A stretch of 64,000 nucleotides of DNA from Alienimonas chondri (GCF_013036045.1 NZ_WTPX01000001.1:21165-85164), one strand, 5' to 3'; positions 47,972 to 57,248 are shown, counted from the first letter of the stretch. Notes: generated from the sequence alone by a model not told the origin. Program-made: numbers and translations.

Positions 47972-48484
47972 TCAGCCGGGCCAGCAGCCGAGGGCCTTCC
48001 GCAGCGTCACCGCTTGGCCGATGTGATAGGCCTGATGGTCCAGCGCGATCGTCGCCGTGCGGAGCAGCGTGCGCGGCTCCCCATCCGGCCCCGCCGCATG
48101 GGGGAACGGCGTCAGCAGATCCCCGCCAGCGATCGAGCCGCACAATTCCTCGCGGTCGGCGAGATAGGCGGCCAGCGCCTCGTCGTAGGCGACGAGGCTC
48201 GGGGGCTCCGGCGTCGCCGGCCAGTAGCCGACCGGATGCTCCGGCGAGACGTGGTCAGGCCGCACGCTGTAGTCGATCAGGTCTCGCTGGCAGAGCCGCA
48301 GGTGTTCCAGCAACTGCCAGAGCGAATGCTCGAACCGGTCGAGCAGTCGCCCCTGCACGCCGCCATCGACTTCGCGGAACGCCGTTTCGACGCCGCAGTG
48401 GGCGTACCCGCCGCGGAGGCTCCAGCAGAGGTGTTCAGCAAGGTCGGTGTGGGTCGCGGGAGGTTTTGCGTTGCGGGTCGACAT
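47972..48484 (-). CDS. DinB-family protein
   Basis: 170 aa, a helical bundle with the family's histidines: FEHSLWQLLEHLRLCQRDLIDY near residue 52 and the C-terminal LDHQAYHIGQAVTLRKALG. The three metal-binding histidines of DinB_2-type thiol transferases look present. Family members include bacillithiol-type transferases and stress-induced proteins. It overlaps the htpG stop (ATGA), so it is part of that operon. Its substrate thiol is unknown. Confidence 0.85.
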   Translation of the reverse strand: MSTRNAKPPATHTDLAEHLCWSLRGGYAHCGVETAFREVDGGVQGRLLDRFEHSLWQLLEHLRLCQRDLIDYSVRPDHVSPEHPVGYWPATPEPPSLVAYDEALAAYLADREELCGSIAGGDLLTPFPHAAGPDGEPRTLLRTATIALDHQAYHIGQAVTLRKALGCWPG

Positions 48485-50379
48485 CAGAGGATCACGCTCG
48501 ATTTCGCCCCGGCGGCATCCGTCATGAACCGCTCCGCCCGTGCGGCGAGTTCCGTCGGATCGGGGACCATGCCGCTCATCAACAGGGCGTTGTCGAACAA
48601 CTGACGGCCGCAGGACTTGATGAAGTCGCCGTTTTGGGCGTTTACCGACAGGTCCGCGAGCCGTCGAACAAGCGGGTGCCGGGGGTTCACTTCCAAGATC
48701 CGCTTGGGCGGCTTGAAGTTCTTGTCGTTCGCCCCCAACACGCTTTGAAGTTGTGGACTCAAACCGCCGCCGGGGGTGACCAGCCGGCAGGGGCTGCCGG
48801 TCAGCTTGTCGGTCTGGCGAATCTCCTCCGTCTCGTCGCCGAGGGCTTCGCGGAAGAGGCCCAGAACCGCTTCGAGTCCCGCCGGGGCGGCAGGTTCGGG
48901 CCGGTCGTCTTTCTCGTCGTCCGACTCCGGCAGGGGCGGCAGGTCGGCCTCGGCGCTCTCCACGGAGACGAATTTCTTGCCGTCGTATTCGTCCAACGTG
49001 CTGAGCACGATCTCGTCCACGGGGTCCGTCAGCAGCAGGACGTTCAGCCCGCGGGCGGTGAACGCTTCGAGCGTCGGCCGCCGTTTGACCGCCTCCGCGT
49101 CGCGGCCGCCGACGTGAAAGATCTGCGTTTGACCCTCTTTCATTCCCTCGACGTACGCCTTCAGGCCGGACATCTCATCCGGGGCGTCGATCGTGCGGAA
49201 CCGCAAGAGCTCGGCGATCTTGTCCCGGTTCACGTTGTCCGTCGCGACGCCTTCGCGAAGCGTCGTGCCGAACTGCTCGTAGAACTCCTGATAGGTCTTC
49301 GGCTCGTTCTCAGCGAGCTTCGACAACCGGCTGAGCACCTTGCCGGTGAGCACCTGACGGATTTTGCGAAAAACCGTGTCGTCCTGCAGCGCCTGCCGGG
49401 ACACGTTCAGCGGCAGATCGCTGCTGTCGACCAAGCCGTACAGAAACCGCAGGTACTCCGGCAGCAGCTTGTCGCAGTCGCTCTGCACGAGCACCCGCCG
49501 GGCGCACAGGTGCAGGCCGTGCTCCGCCCGGCCGAGACCCATCAGCTCCGGGTTCATCGGGGGGCAATAGAGGATCGATTTGATCTCCAGCGGCGAATCG
49601 AGCGACAGATGTAGGTTCCACAGGGGGTTCGCCCCGACCTGCCCGGACAGATATCCGAAGAACTGCCGGTGCTGTTCCGGCGTGACGCTCCCCTTCGGCT
49701 CGACCCAGATCGGCGGCTGATCGTTGACGTGCAGCGTCTCCCCGGGCTCCCCGTCGGACGACAGGCCCGCCAAGCGAATCGGATGCGGGACGAAGCTGCT
49801 GTACCGCTTGAGGACGTATTCGACCCGCTGCGGATCGGCAAAGTCCTTGGCGTCGTCGCGGAGGTGCAGGACGACCTCCGTGCCGTGCTCCGGCATGGCG
49901 ATCTGATCGATTTCAAACGAACCGGTCCCGGCGCTGGTCCACTTCCAGCCGCCCTCTTCCCGGTAAGACCGCGTCCGCACCTCGACTGACTCCGCCAGCA
50001 TGAACGCCGCGTAGAACCCGACGCCGAACTGCCCGATGAGGGAGTCCGCGTCATTCCCTTCCAGCCCCTGCGAAAACCCCTCGGTTCCGCTGTGGGCGAT
50101 CGTGCCGAGATTCTCGATCAGGTCGTCGTGCGTCATGCCGACGCCGTTGTCCGCGATCGTGAGCGTCTTCGCCTCGGCGTCCGGCGTAACGACGATCTGG
50201 AGATCATCCGCCGTCGGCACGTCCTCTTCGCGGAGACTCAGCAGGCGATATTTGTCGAGGGCGTCGCTGGCGTTGGAGACCAACTCCCGCACCGCGACTT
50301 CGCGGTTTTGGTAAAGGCTCTGCGACAGCAGCCGCAGCAGCTTGGCGATATCGGATTGGAACTCGTGCGTTTCGGCCAT
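48484..50379 (-). CDS. htpG: Chaperone protein HtpG (bacterial Hsp90)
   Basis: 631 aa. The N-terminal GHKL ATPase shows RELVSNASDALDKYR, IADNGVGMTHDDLI and GQFGVGFYAAFML; the middle domain has SLDSPLEIKSILYCPP and LPLNVSRQALQDD; and the C-terminal dimerisation domain ends at SSVIL. It folds or remodels client proteins with ATP. It lies 3 bp after nadD and overlaps the DinB gene, in one operon. Confidence 0.97.
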   Translation of the reverse strand: MAETHEFQSDIAKLLRLLSQSLYQNREVAVRELVSNASDALDKYRLLSLREEDVPTADDLQIVVTPDAEAKTLTIADNGVGMTHDDLIENLGTIAHSGTEGFSQGLEGNDADSLIGQFGVGFYAAFMLAESVEVRTRSYREEGGWKWTSAGTGSFEIDQIAMPEHGTEVVLHLRDDAKDFADPQRVEYVLKRYSSFVPHPIRLAGLSSDGEPGETLHVNDQPPIWVEPKGSVTPEQHRQFFGYLSGQVGANPLWNLHLSLDSPLEIKSILYCPPMNPELMGLGRAEHGLHLCARRVLVQSDCDKLLPEYLRFLYGLVDSSDLPLNVSRQALQDDTVFRKIRQVLTGKVLSRLSKLAENEPKTYQEFYEQFGTTLREGVATDNVNRDKIAELLRFRTIDAPDEMSGLKAYVEGMKEGQTQIFHVGGRDAEAVKRRPTLEAFTARGLNVLLLTDPVDEIVLSTLDEYDGKKFVSVESAEADLPPLPESDDEKDDRPEPAAPAGLEAVLGLFREALGDETEEIRQTDKLTGSPCRLVTPGGGLSPQLQSVLGANDKNFKPPKRILEVNPRHPLVRRLADLSVNAQNGDFIKSCGRQLFDNALLMSGMVPDPTELAARAERFMTDAAGAKSSVIL

Positions 50380-50382
50380 AAG

Positions 50383-50985
50383 TCAGGCGCCTTCGTCGGC
50401 GCGATAAAGGTTCTTATCGTATAAGTAAGCAATCACCGCCGCGGGCGTCCGGTAGCGCAGGCTCATCCCCGCGCCGGCTCGGCGTCGCAGGTCGGTGGCG
50501 GAGTAGTCGCACGCCGGCATCGCGACGAACCGCACCTGGCTCGCGTTCCCTAAGTTCAGGGCGGCGGGGACCACCGCCGTATCGTCCCCGCGATTGACGG
50601 CGACGACGGTCGCGAGTTCCAGCACCCGCTGCGGCTCCTTCCAATCGGGCAGGTCGGCGAGCGCGTCGGCTCCCATCAGGAAGAACAGTTCGGCGCCGGG
50701 GTTCTCCGCGGCGATCTCGGCGAGGGTGTCGACGGCGTAGCTCGGCCCGCCGCGTTTGACCTCCCGCCGATCGACCTTGAACTGCGGGTGACCGCTGATC
50801 GCGAACTGCGCCATCTCGCAGCGCTGCTTGCCGTCCGCGACGGGGCCGTTCTCCTTCAGCGGGTTCGAAGCCGCGGGGAGGAACCGCACTTCATCGAGGT
50901 CGAGCTCCTCCCGGCACCGCTCCGCGAGCAGCAGATGCCCCAGATGGACCGGATCGAAGGTGCCGCCGAACAGTCCAAGCTTCAT
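50383..50985 (-). CDS. nadD: Nicotinate-nucleotide adenylyltransferase
   Basis: 200 aa, the family's normal size. GGTFDPVHLGH (residues 7-17) is the nucleotide-binding motif with its two histidines; FFLMGADALADLPDWKEP and MPACDYSATDLRRR (in place of 'I-S-S-T-x-I-R') are the NaMN and ATP contacts. It makes deamido-NAD+ from nicotinate mononucleotide and ATP. It starts the minus-strand run to htpG, dinB and the ABC transporter. Confidence 0.95.
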   Translation of the reverse strand: MKLGLFGGTFDPVHLGHLLLAERCREELDLDEVRFLPAASNPLKENGPVADGKQRCEMAQFAISGHPQFKVDRREVKRGGPSYAVDTLAEIAAENPGAELFFLMGADALADLPDWKEPQRVLELATVVAVNRGDDTAVVPAALNLGNASQVRFVAMPACDYSATDLRRRAGAGMSLRYRTPAAVIAYLYDKNLYRADEGA

Positions 50986-50998
50986 GACAATCAGGGCA

Positions 50999-51025
50999 GG
51001 CGAGCGGGGGCGTCAGCCCTCCGAG
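50999..51025. repeat. Dispersed GC-rich palindromic element, copy C
   Basis: Reads GGCGAGCGGGGGCGTCAGCC then CTCCGAG, in the same orientation as copy A near leuB. It lies 13 bp upstream of the nadD start codon and is inverted relative to copy D. Confidence 0.75.
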
Positions 51026-51162
51026 TCGGAACGGGCGCGGGGACGGGGGAACGACGTCGTCGCAAATCCTGTCGCCCGCATCCCTTCCGTCAACCGTGCA
51101 AACACGGATTGATCGAATGATGTCTACGTGTACACTTATTCTGTTGGCGCTTCGAGCCTGAA

Positions 51163-51193
51163 GGCTCGGGGGGCTGACGCCCCGCCGCTCGCC
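51163..51193. repeat. Dispersed GC-rich palindromic element, copy D
   Basis: Reads GGCTCGGGGGGCTGACGCCC then CGCCGCTCGCC. It shares the AAGGCTC lead of copy B and is inverted relative to copy C. It lies just upstream of the chosen priA start. Confidence 0.75.
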
Positions 51194-51205
51194 GAGATCT
51201 TCGAG

Positions 51206-53677
51206 ATGGTCGCCCGCACCGCCACGCTTTCGACTGACGCCGCGGACGCCAAGATGGACCGCATGGAGCCGTCCCCGCCGCACCCTCCGGAGGCTGACGC
51301 CCCCGGCTCGCCTCTCGAGACCGGCTCGTCTGCCGGGAAGGAGCAGGGGGCACTGTTCGACCCGCCGGAGCCGACCGCCGAGGAGATCGCCGCCGGCGCC
51401 GCGATGGCGTGGGAGATCGCCGCTGCGGAGGATCGCGTCGTCGCGGATGTCGTCCTCAACAAACCGCTGATGGACGCTTACACGTACCTCGTCCCGGAGA
51501 ACCTGCGGGATGAGATCGCGCCGGGCCGCCGCGTCCGGGTGCCGTTCGGCCGCGGGCCGCGGGGCGGGCGGAGCGAGACCGGGTTCGTCGTCGCCGTGCG
51601 GCCGGTGGAGGAGTACGCCAACGAACGCGGCTCGAAGCCGGAGCGGCTGAAGACGATCGATCGCGTGCTGGACGAGGCGCCGCTGGTCGACGCGAAGATG
51701 CTCGAACTGTCGCGGTGGATCGCGGAGTACTACCTCTGCGGCTGGGGGCAGGTCCTCTCGTCGGTCGTTCCCGCCGGCGTGAAGCGGAACGCCGGCACCC
51801 GCGAACTCGTCTTCTACCGCCCCACCGAGACCGGCCGGGCGGCGCTGGACGCCGGCAGCCTCACGAAGAAGCAGCGGGCCGCGATGGCGGCGATCATCGA
51901 CGCCGGCGAGCCGGTCCGGGCCGATTACGTCGCGAGCAAAGCGGACTGCGGCGTGGGCGTCGTGACTTCCCTCAAGCACAAGGGTTTTGCGGAGCAGGTC
52001 CGCAAACGGACCGACGTGACGGAGTTCGACGACGTGGCGATCGAACCCTGGGAAGAGTTGGTGGCGACGGACGAGCAGCAGGCGGCGCTCGACACGATCC
52101 TCGCCGCCCTACGTGGACAGGAATATGCGACGTTCTTGCTGCACGGCGTGACCGGCAGCGGGAAGACGGAGGTCTACATTCGGGCGATCAAAGAGGTCGT
52201 CGAGTACGGCCGTCAGGCGATCGTGCTGGTGCCGGAGATCGCTCTCACTCCGCAGACAATCCGTCGGTTCCGCCAACGCTTCGAGCGGGTCGCGGTGCTG
52301 CATTCGCACCTCTCCGACGCCGAACGCAGCAAGCACTGGCGGGACATCGCCGCGGGGCGAGTCGAGGTGGTGGTCGGCGCCCGCAGCGCGATCTTCGCCC
52401 CCTGTCAGCACCTCGGCCTCGTCATCATCGACGAGGAGCACGAGTCGACCTTCAAGCAGGACAGCGTGCCCCGTTACCACGCCCGGGAAGTGGCGGAGAA
52501 GCGGTGCCGCGAAGCCGGCGTGCCGTTGATTCTCGGTTCGGCGACGCCGACGCTCGAAAGCTGGCACGCCGCTCAGGAGGGGCGTTACCGGCTGCTCTCG
52601 CTGCTTCGTCGCGTGGGCAAACTGCCGTTGCCGCCGGTGGTGACGGTGGACGTGCGCAACGACCCCCAGGTGAGGAAGGGGAGGGCGATCGGCCGGCAGC
52701 TCTCGAACGCGGTGAAGGCGGCGATCGAGGACGGCGGACAGGTGATCCTGTTCCTGAATCTCCGCGGTTTCTCGCCCGCGGTCTGGTGCCGGGCCTGCGG
52801 GGCGAGCCTGATGTGTCCGGACTGCGACGTCTCCCTCACCTGGCATCGCGACAAGGGCCGGGCTGTCTGCCACAGCTGCGCCCACGAGCAGACCGTCCCG
52901 CGGGCCTGTCCCGGCTGCGGCGCCCACGAATTGAAGTACGTGGGCGTGGGCACGCAGAAGCTGGAAGAAGAAGTGAAGCAGGTGTTCCCCGACGCGACGA
53001 TCGCCCGCATGGACAGCGATTCGATGCGCAAACCCGGCAGCCACGACGAAGTGCTGACCCGCTTCCGTCACAGCGAGATCGACATCCTGCTGGGCACGCA
53101 GATGATCGCGAAGGGTCTCGACTTCCCCAACGTCACGCTGGTGGGCGTGGTCGACGCCGACACCCAGTTGCACCAGCCCGACCCGCGGGCCGGCGAACGG
53201 ACCTTCCAACTGATCGCTCAGGTCGCCGGCCGGACCGGCCGCAGTTCCCGCGGCGGACGCGTCTACGTGCAAAGCAGCAACCCGGCCGAGCCGGCGATCC
53301 GCCGGGCGGCGGGGCACGACTATCTGGGGTTCGTCGCGGACGAACTCCGCGACCGCTGGGACATGAGCTACCCGCCGTATCGTCGGCTCTGCCGGGTGAT
53401 CCTCCGCGGTCCGGACGAAGCGGCGGTGAAGCGGCGGGCGAATGAGATGGCCAATGCGCTCTCGGCCGCCGCGAAATCACGCAATCTGCCCGTGCAGATC
53501 CTCGGCCCGGCCCCCTGTGCCGTGGCCCGCTTGCAGAAGAACTGGCGCTTTCACTTTCAACTGAGCGCCGAGAACCCGGCCGACGTTCGCAGTCTGTGGC
53601 GAACGGTCGAACCGGAGTTCCCCACCGGCGGGGACGTCGACTTCGTCGTCGACATGGACCCGCTGAATATGCGTTAG
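51206..53677 (+). CDS. priA: Primosomal protein N' (replication restart helicase PriA)
   Basis: The helicase body is complete: DNA-binding domain VVLNKPLMDAYTYLVPENL, Walker A HGVTGSGKTEVYIRA, Walker B IIDEEHESTFKQ, SATPTLESW, the zinc clusters (CRACGASLMCPDCD, CHSC and CPGCG), and GTQMIAKGLDFPNV. It unwinds DNA at stalled forks and reloads the replisome. The start is uncertain: ATG codons lie at 51206, 51254, 51263 and 51404, and a possible frame opens at 51128. Conserved-looking sequence (GALFDPPEP then AMAWEI) begins after the repeat copy at 51286, so part of the N-terminus may be repeat-derived. Confidence 0.93.
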   Translation: MVARTATLSTDAADAKMDRMEPSPPHPPEADAPGSPLETGSSAGKEQGALFDPPEPTAEEIAAGAAMAWEIAAAEDRVVADVVLNKPLMDAYTYLVPENLRDEIAPGRRVRVPFGRGPRGGRSETGFVVAVRPVEEYANERGSKPERLKTIDRVLDEAPLVDAKMLELSRWIAEYYLCGWGQVLSSVVPAGVKRNAGTRELVFYRPTETGRAALDAGSLTKKQRAAMAAIIDAGEPVRADYVASKADCGVGVVTSLKHKGFAEQVRKRTDVTEFDDVAIEPWEELVATDEQQAALDTILAALRGQEYATFLLHGVTGSGKTEVYIRAIKEVVEYGRQAIVLVPEIALTPQTIRRFRQRFERVAVLHSHLSDAERSKHWRDIAAGRVEVVVGARSAIFAPCQHLGLVIIDEEHESTFKQDSVPRYHAREVAEKRCREAGVPLILGSATPTLESWHAAQEGRYRLLSLLRRVGKLPLPPVVTVDVRNDPQVRKGRAIGRQLSNAVKAAIEDGGQVILFLNLRGFSPAVWCRACGASLMCPDCDVSLTWHRDKGRAVCHSCAHEQTVPRACPGCGAHELKYVGVGTQKLEEEVKQVFPDATIARMDSDSMRKPGSHDEVLTRFRHSEIDILLGTQMIAKGLDFPNVTLVGVVDADTQLHQPDPRAGERTFQLIAQVAGRTGRSSRGGRVYVQSSNPAEPAIRRAAGHDYLGFVADELRDRWDMSYPPYRRLCRVILRGPDEAAVKRRANEMANALSAAAKSRNLPVQILGPAPCAVARLQKNWRFHFQLSAENPADVRSLWRTVEPEFPTGGDVDFVVDMDPLNMR
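51286..51312. repeat. Dispersed GC-rich palindromic element, copy E (inside priA frame)
   Basis: Reads TCCGGAGGCTGACG then CCCCCGGCTCGCC, the same orientation as copies B and D. It translates in the priA frame as PEADAPGSP; copy D in the same frame gives ARGADAPPLA. Whether it is really translated depends on the priA start. Confidence 0.7.
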
Positions 53678-54159
53678 CGCGGACTCGTACTTTCGATAGC
53701 GGCGGCTCGGACGGCGAAATAATGTCCGCAGTTTTTGCAGTCCGTCGTGTGATTGGAGAAAGGGTAGAAACTGACACGCTCTCCGCACTGCGGACAGATC
53801 TCTCCGGGTGGGATCGGCAGACCGTCTCGATCGACCCATTCCCAGTACGGGTTTGGCCTCAAACACCATTCGATCAACTCACGGACGCCACTAGGTTTCG
53901 CAATTCCGCCCGGAGCAAATTCTGGGCACCGGAAGGTTCCACCGCCAAACAGCTTCAAAACTTTGCCGAAACCATCGCCGCCTAACGCAATCCAGCGACG
54001 ATCGTCACGCTGACGGAGACGGTAGGCAGCTTCAAAGCACCCGTCCTTCTCCGTAACAACAAGCCACAGATGACAGTAATCGTCGGAGAAGCAGACCTGC
54101 CAAGCGTAGGTCCGCTCCCCAACGCGGATATAACGGAACTGTTTTTTGCCATAAGCCAT
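53674..54159 (-). CDS. Hypothetical protein with C-terminal zinc ribbon, lower GC
   Basis: 161 aa. A mixed alpha/beta N-terminus (FRYIRVGERTYAWQVCFSDDY, LWLVVTEKDG) precedes a zinc ribbon with Cys122/Cys125 (CPQCG) and Cys141/Cys144 (CKNCG). No signal peptide. By hand count over 53701-54120 its GC is near 57%, against about 67% in the adjacent part of priA, which suggests later acquisition. It overlaps the convergent priA stop by 4 bp. No function recognised. Confidence 0.75.
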   Translation of the reverse strand: MAYGKKQFRYIRVGERTYAWQVCFSDDYCHLWLVVTEKDGCFEAAYRLRQRDDRRWIALGGDGFGKVLKLFGGGTFRCPEFAPGGIAKPSGVRELIEWCLRPNPYWEWVDRDGLPIPPGEICPQCGERVSFYPFSNHTTDCKNCGHYFAVRAAAIESTSPR

Positions 54160-54202
54160 GGGACCAGCTTAGCCAATCCCTGGCTGTCGGCTCGCATCAA
54201 CT

Positions 54203-54838
54203 TCAGGCCGCCTTGCGCAATTCACCCTTCGCCGCGTAGCGGCCGACTTCGTTGATGCGGCCGTGCAAGTCGTCCAGCACCCAGTGGAACAGTTGGAGGT
54301 GCAGGCATTCCACGATCCCCATGTCATCGCAGGGGATGTGGACGTTGTTCTGGGCGAGCACCCGCAGCTTGCCGCCGGTGAAGCCGGTGATGCCGTAGGT
54401 TTCGAGACCCTTCCGGTTCGACCACTCGACTGCGTTCAGGATGTTTGGGCTGTTGCCGGAGCCGCTGATAGCGATCAGCACGTCGCCGGGGGAGGCGAGA
54501 TTCTTGAGCTGCTCGACGAAGATGCGGTCGAACCCCTCGTCGTTGCCCCAGGCGAGGATGTAGGGGGTGTTATCCGTCAGGCTGAGCACCTTGAGCCGCT
54601 TCACGGAGTCGTCCGTGAACTTATCGCGGGTCAGGCTGCTCTTGCCGAGGTCTTCGCAAAGGTGGCTGGCGTTCGAGCCGCTGCCGCCGTTGCCGCAAAT
54701 GAAGACGAAATTGCCGTTCTCGTAAGCCCGATGCACGGCATCGGCGAGGGCTTCCGTCTCGGACAAATCAAGCTGATCCTGCACCTCGCTGATGCGGGTG
54801 AGGTAATCGCGCGGGGAGACGTGGGCGCCGAACATCAT
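54203..54838 (-). CDS. SIS-domain sugar-phosphate isomerase (GmhA-like)
   Basis: 211 aa from the first of two ATGs ([13 protein letters not shown]). The SIS phosphosugar site shows [21 protein letters not shown] and [19 protein letters not shown], like sedoheptulose-7-phosphate isomerase (GmhA), which makes the D-glycero-D-manno-heptose precursor of lipopolysaccharide. The C-terminal helical [17 protein letters not shown] supports the family. A GmhA-like isomerase acting on another phosphosugar is possible. No other heptose genes are near. Confidence 0.88.
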   Translation of the reverse strand: MMFGAHVSPRDYLTRISEVQDQLDLSETEALADAVHRAYENGNFVFICGNGGSGSNASHLCEDLGKSSLTRDKFTDDSVKRLKVLSLTDNTPYILAWGNDEGFDRIFVEQLKNLASPGDVLIAISGSGNSPNILNAVEWSNRKGLETYGITGFTGGKLRVLAQNNVHIPCDDMGIVECLHLQLFHWVLDDLHGRINEVGRYAAKGELRKAA

Positions 54839-55004
54839 CGCGCGGACCTGCGGGCGGGGGCCGAGGGGAGGGGACAGGGCGGTTCTCGCACAGAATACGC
54901 GGCCGGCGGAAGAGAGATTCTGCAGGAACTCTCCGACCGGTTCGGATCGGCGGGCCGCTGTGCCGGTAGACGGGGCCGCGGGAACCGCTGTACGATCGGC
55001 CACG

Positions 55005-56237
55005 ATGACGCGCCGCGCCCCTCGCCGCCAACCACTTTGCGCACTGCTTGCCGCGTGCGCCGTGGGAGCGGGGGCGATCTCGACGTCCGGTTGCGGGGGA
55101 GAAGACCCCCAAACCGTCGCCGCGCCCGCCGCTCCGAGCATCAATCGTGCTCCGGCAAGACCGGCTCCCGCGGCGCCGGCCCGGAATAACGCTCCGTCAC
55201 GCCGGAAACCGACCCGCAGCCCCGCCCCGTTGCGGGCGCTGCCGGAGGGCGCCGCCCGCTATGCAATCATTCCGCCTGCGGAAGGGGCCGACGAAACTCC
55301 TGCCGATCGCGCGAACTTCGTCGTGACCGGCGCCGTCCGCGGACCGGTCGACGCCGTCCGTCGACCGGTGTTAGCGGAGACGGCCGGCCCCGACGGTCGG
55401 TTTCCGATCGAGTCGATCCCCGCGCCCCCCGGCGGCGCCCCGGGCAGCACGCCCGAGGGATTCGAAGCGATCCCTGCCCGCGGCGCCGGACCGGGCGGAC
55501 TCCCGCGGCGCATGCGCGACGTGCAGGATGACATGCCGGTCTGCCTCGTTCCGGCCGGGATCGTGCGTCTTGGTTCACCCGACGACGAGCAGCGGCCCGA
55601 AGTCTATGTGGGCGCGTTCTATATGGATCAGCACGAGGTGACCGTCGGCCAGTTCCGTCGGTTCCTTGAGGAAAGCGGCGAGCGGACCGCGCCGCCGATC
55701 AACATCGACGGGGACGACGACCTGCCCGCCCTCGGCGTTCCGTGGCGGAGCGCGTTCCTCTACGCCAAATGGGCCGGGCGGTCGCTGCCGACCGAGGCCG
55801 AATGGGTGCGAGCCGCCCGCGGCGACGACGACTTCCAGTACCCGTGGGGCAACGCTCAAGCGGTGTTTGGGGTCTCCCGTGAGCCGGGACAGATCGATCC
55901 CGTGATGAGTTTTCGGATCGATCGCAGCCCGTTCGGCATCTACGACTTGGCCGGGAACGCCGGAGAGTGGACGGTTCAGACCTTCGCGGAGGATCCGCTC
56001 CGCGGAGAGCGAACCGATGCGGCCGGCGTCTATCGTAATCCGGATCGCGGGAGCGGGGCCGGGGGAACGAAGGCCGTGCGTGGACTCGGCGAGGGGTGGA
56101 ACGCCGACCGTCGGGCAGGGCTCGAAGGAACAGAGGAGGTGAAGCAGGTCGGCTTCCGATGCGTGTTTCGCCTGACCGTGGACGGCACGCCCGGCGGCGA
56201 TCCGCTGCCGAGCGTCGGGGGCGGCGCCGGACGATGA
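55005..56237 (+). CDS. Formylglycine-generating-enzyme-fold lipoprotein
   Basis: 410 aa. A possible lipobox ends at Cys30 (ISTSGC), followed by a Pro/Arg-rich linker and, from about residue 175, an FGE-sulfatase domain: [75 protein letters not shown] and VGFRCVF. The two catalytic cysteines of FGE, normally in the segment before the end (R-x-x-C-R-y-x-C-A), are absent; that region reads [17 protein letters not shown]. It is therefore probably a structural or ligand-binding relative, not the sulfatase activator. Its stop overlaps the next gene (ATGA). Confidence 0.85.
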   Translation: MTRRAPRRQPLCALLAACAVGAGAISTSGCGGEDPQTVAAPAAPSINRAPARPAPAAPARNNAPSRRKPTRSPAPLRALPEGAARYAIIPPAEGADETPADRANFVVTGAVRGPVDAVRRPVLAETAGPDGRFPIESIPAPPGGAPGSTPEGFEAIPARGAGPGGLPRRMRDVQDDMPVCLVPAGIVRLGSPDDEQRPEVYVGAFYMDQHEVTVGQFRRFLEESGERTAPPINIDGDDDLPALGVPWRSAFLYAKWAGRSLPTEAEWVRAARGDDDFQYPWGNAQAVFGVSREPGQIDPVMSFRIDRSPFGIYDLAGNAGEWTVQTFAEDPLRGERTDAAGVYRNPDRGSGAGGTKAVRGLGEGWNADRRAGLEGTEEVKQVGFRCVFRLTVDGTPGGDPLPSVGGGAGR

Positions 56238-56758
56238 CGGACCCGGCGACGGACCCGGCGGAGAAGGACTCCGAACGCGACGTGCTCGTAGCCTACCCGG
56301 GCGTCTCGGCGACCGGTCCGGGCCGGCTGCTGGGCCGCGTTTTGAATTGCGTGCCGATTCCGATCGGCCCCGCGACGCTGTCGCAATGGGTCCTCGGGCT
56401 ACCGCTCGCACCGCTCGGCGCCGCGGTCTACCTGTGGCAGAAGGCGTTCGGCATCCGCTACCGACTGACGGATCGCCGACTGATCGCGGAGACCCCGCTG
56501 ACCGGTCGCCAATTGGATGCGGCGCTGCTGAGCGACGTCGCTGCGGCAGACGTGTCGCTGCCGGCCGTCTCGCGTTGGTTCCGCGCGGGGGATCTGACGC
56601 TTCGAGACGGCGCCGGCACGCGGCTGCTGACGCTCCGTGGCATCCCGTACGTCGAGAACTTCGCCGCCCGGCTGGCCGAAATGAAGGGTGCCCGCCTCTC
56701 GATTGACGCCGCCGCGGCTCAGATCGCCGCCCGGCCGCCGCGGGTCCGTCCTTCCTGA
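56234..56758 (+). CDS. PH-like (bPH2-type) membrane protein
   Basis: 174 aa. After a short N-terminus come two hydrophobic stretches (VPIPIGPATLSQWVLGLPLAPLGAAVYLW), then YRLTDRRLIAETPLTGRQLDAALLSDV, VSLPAVSRWFRAGDLTLRDGAGTRLLTLRGI, the pattern of bacterial PH domains in YdbT-like proteins. It is probably an inner-membrane protein with a cytoplasmic PH domain. It is translationally coupled to the FGE-fold lipoprotein. Confidence 0.75.
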   Translation: MTDPATDPAEKDSERDVLVAYPGVSATGPGRLLGRVLNCVPIPIGPATLSQWVLGLPLAPLGAAVYLWQKAFGIRYRLTDRRLIAETPLTGRQLDAALLSDVAAADVSLPAVSRWFRAGDLTLRDGAGTRLLTLRGIPYVENFAARLAEMKGARLSIDAAAAQIAARPPRVRPS

Positions 56759-56771
56759 CGCCCGAATCCTG

Positions 56772-57248
56772 TTAGGAGACCGGCGCGGCGTCTTCAGACG
56801 AACGGTCGGGGCGTTTCGTTTCGGGCAGGAGTCGGTCGAGCAAGCCGTTGACGAACTGCGGGCTGTTCTTGTCGCCGAACGTCCGGGCCAGTTCGATCGC
56901 TTCGTTCAACACGATCTTCGGGGGAAGGTCGGTGTGCAACAGTTCGAATAGACCGAGCCGCAGGGCGTTGCGGTCCGTCGCCGCCATCCGCTTCAGCGAC
57001 CAGTTCCGCGCGACGCCGGAGAGCTTCGCATCGAGATCGTCCCGGACCTCCATTACTCGGGTGTACAGCCGCCACGCGCGGCGGCGCAGCTCGACGTCCT
57101 CGGTGCGTTCTTCCAACGCGGACTTCGCGTGCTGGCGGTCGAGGGCGGGGTTCAGGTCGGCTTCGTACAAGAGTTGAAGCGCGATCTCCCGAGCGGCGCG
57201 GCCGTCGCCGCGAGCGGCGGAGGAATCCTGATGACTGCGGCGGGACAT
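56772..57248 (-). CDS. nusB: Transcription antitermination protein NusB
   Basis: 158 aa from ATG (MSRRSHQDSSAA). The all-helical NusB fold: RAAREIALQLLYEADLNP, DDLDAKLSGVARNWSLKRM, DRNALRLGLFELL, PPKIVLNEAIELARTFGDKNSPQFVNGLLD. It binds boxA RNA with NusE (S10) to prevent termination in rRNA operons. It lies 123 bp after ribH, a long-conserved pairing. An upstream in-frame start is less likely. Confidence 0.95.
   Translation of the reverse strand: MSRRSHQDSSAARGDGRAAREIALQLLYEADLNPALDRQHAKSALEERTEDVELRRRAWRLYTRVMEVRDDLDAKLSGVARNWSLKRMAATDRNALRLGLFELLHTDLPPKIVLNEAIELARTFGDKNSPQFVNGLLDRLLPETKRPDRSSEDAAPVS

Noticed and set aside
56755..56770. Possible sixth copy of the palindromic element (CCTGACGCCCG) after the PH-like gene
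   Set aside because: Only the short TGACGCCC core matches; the flanks are unlike the element.
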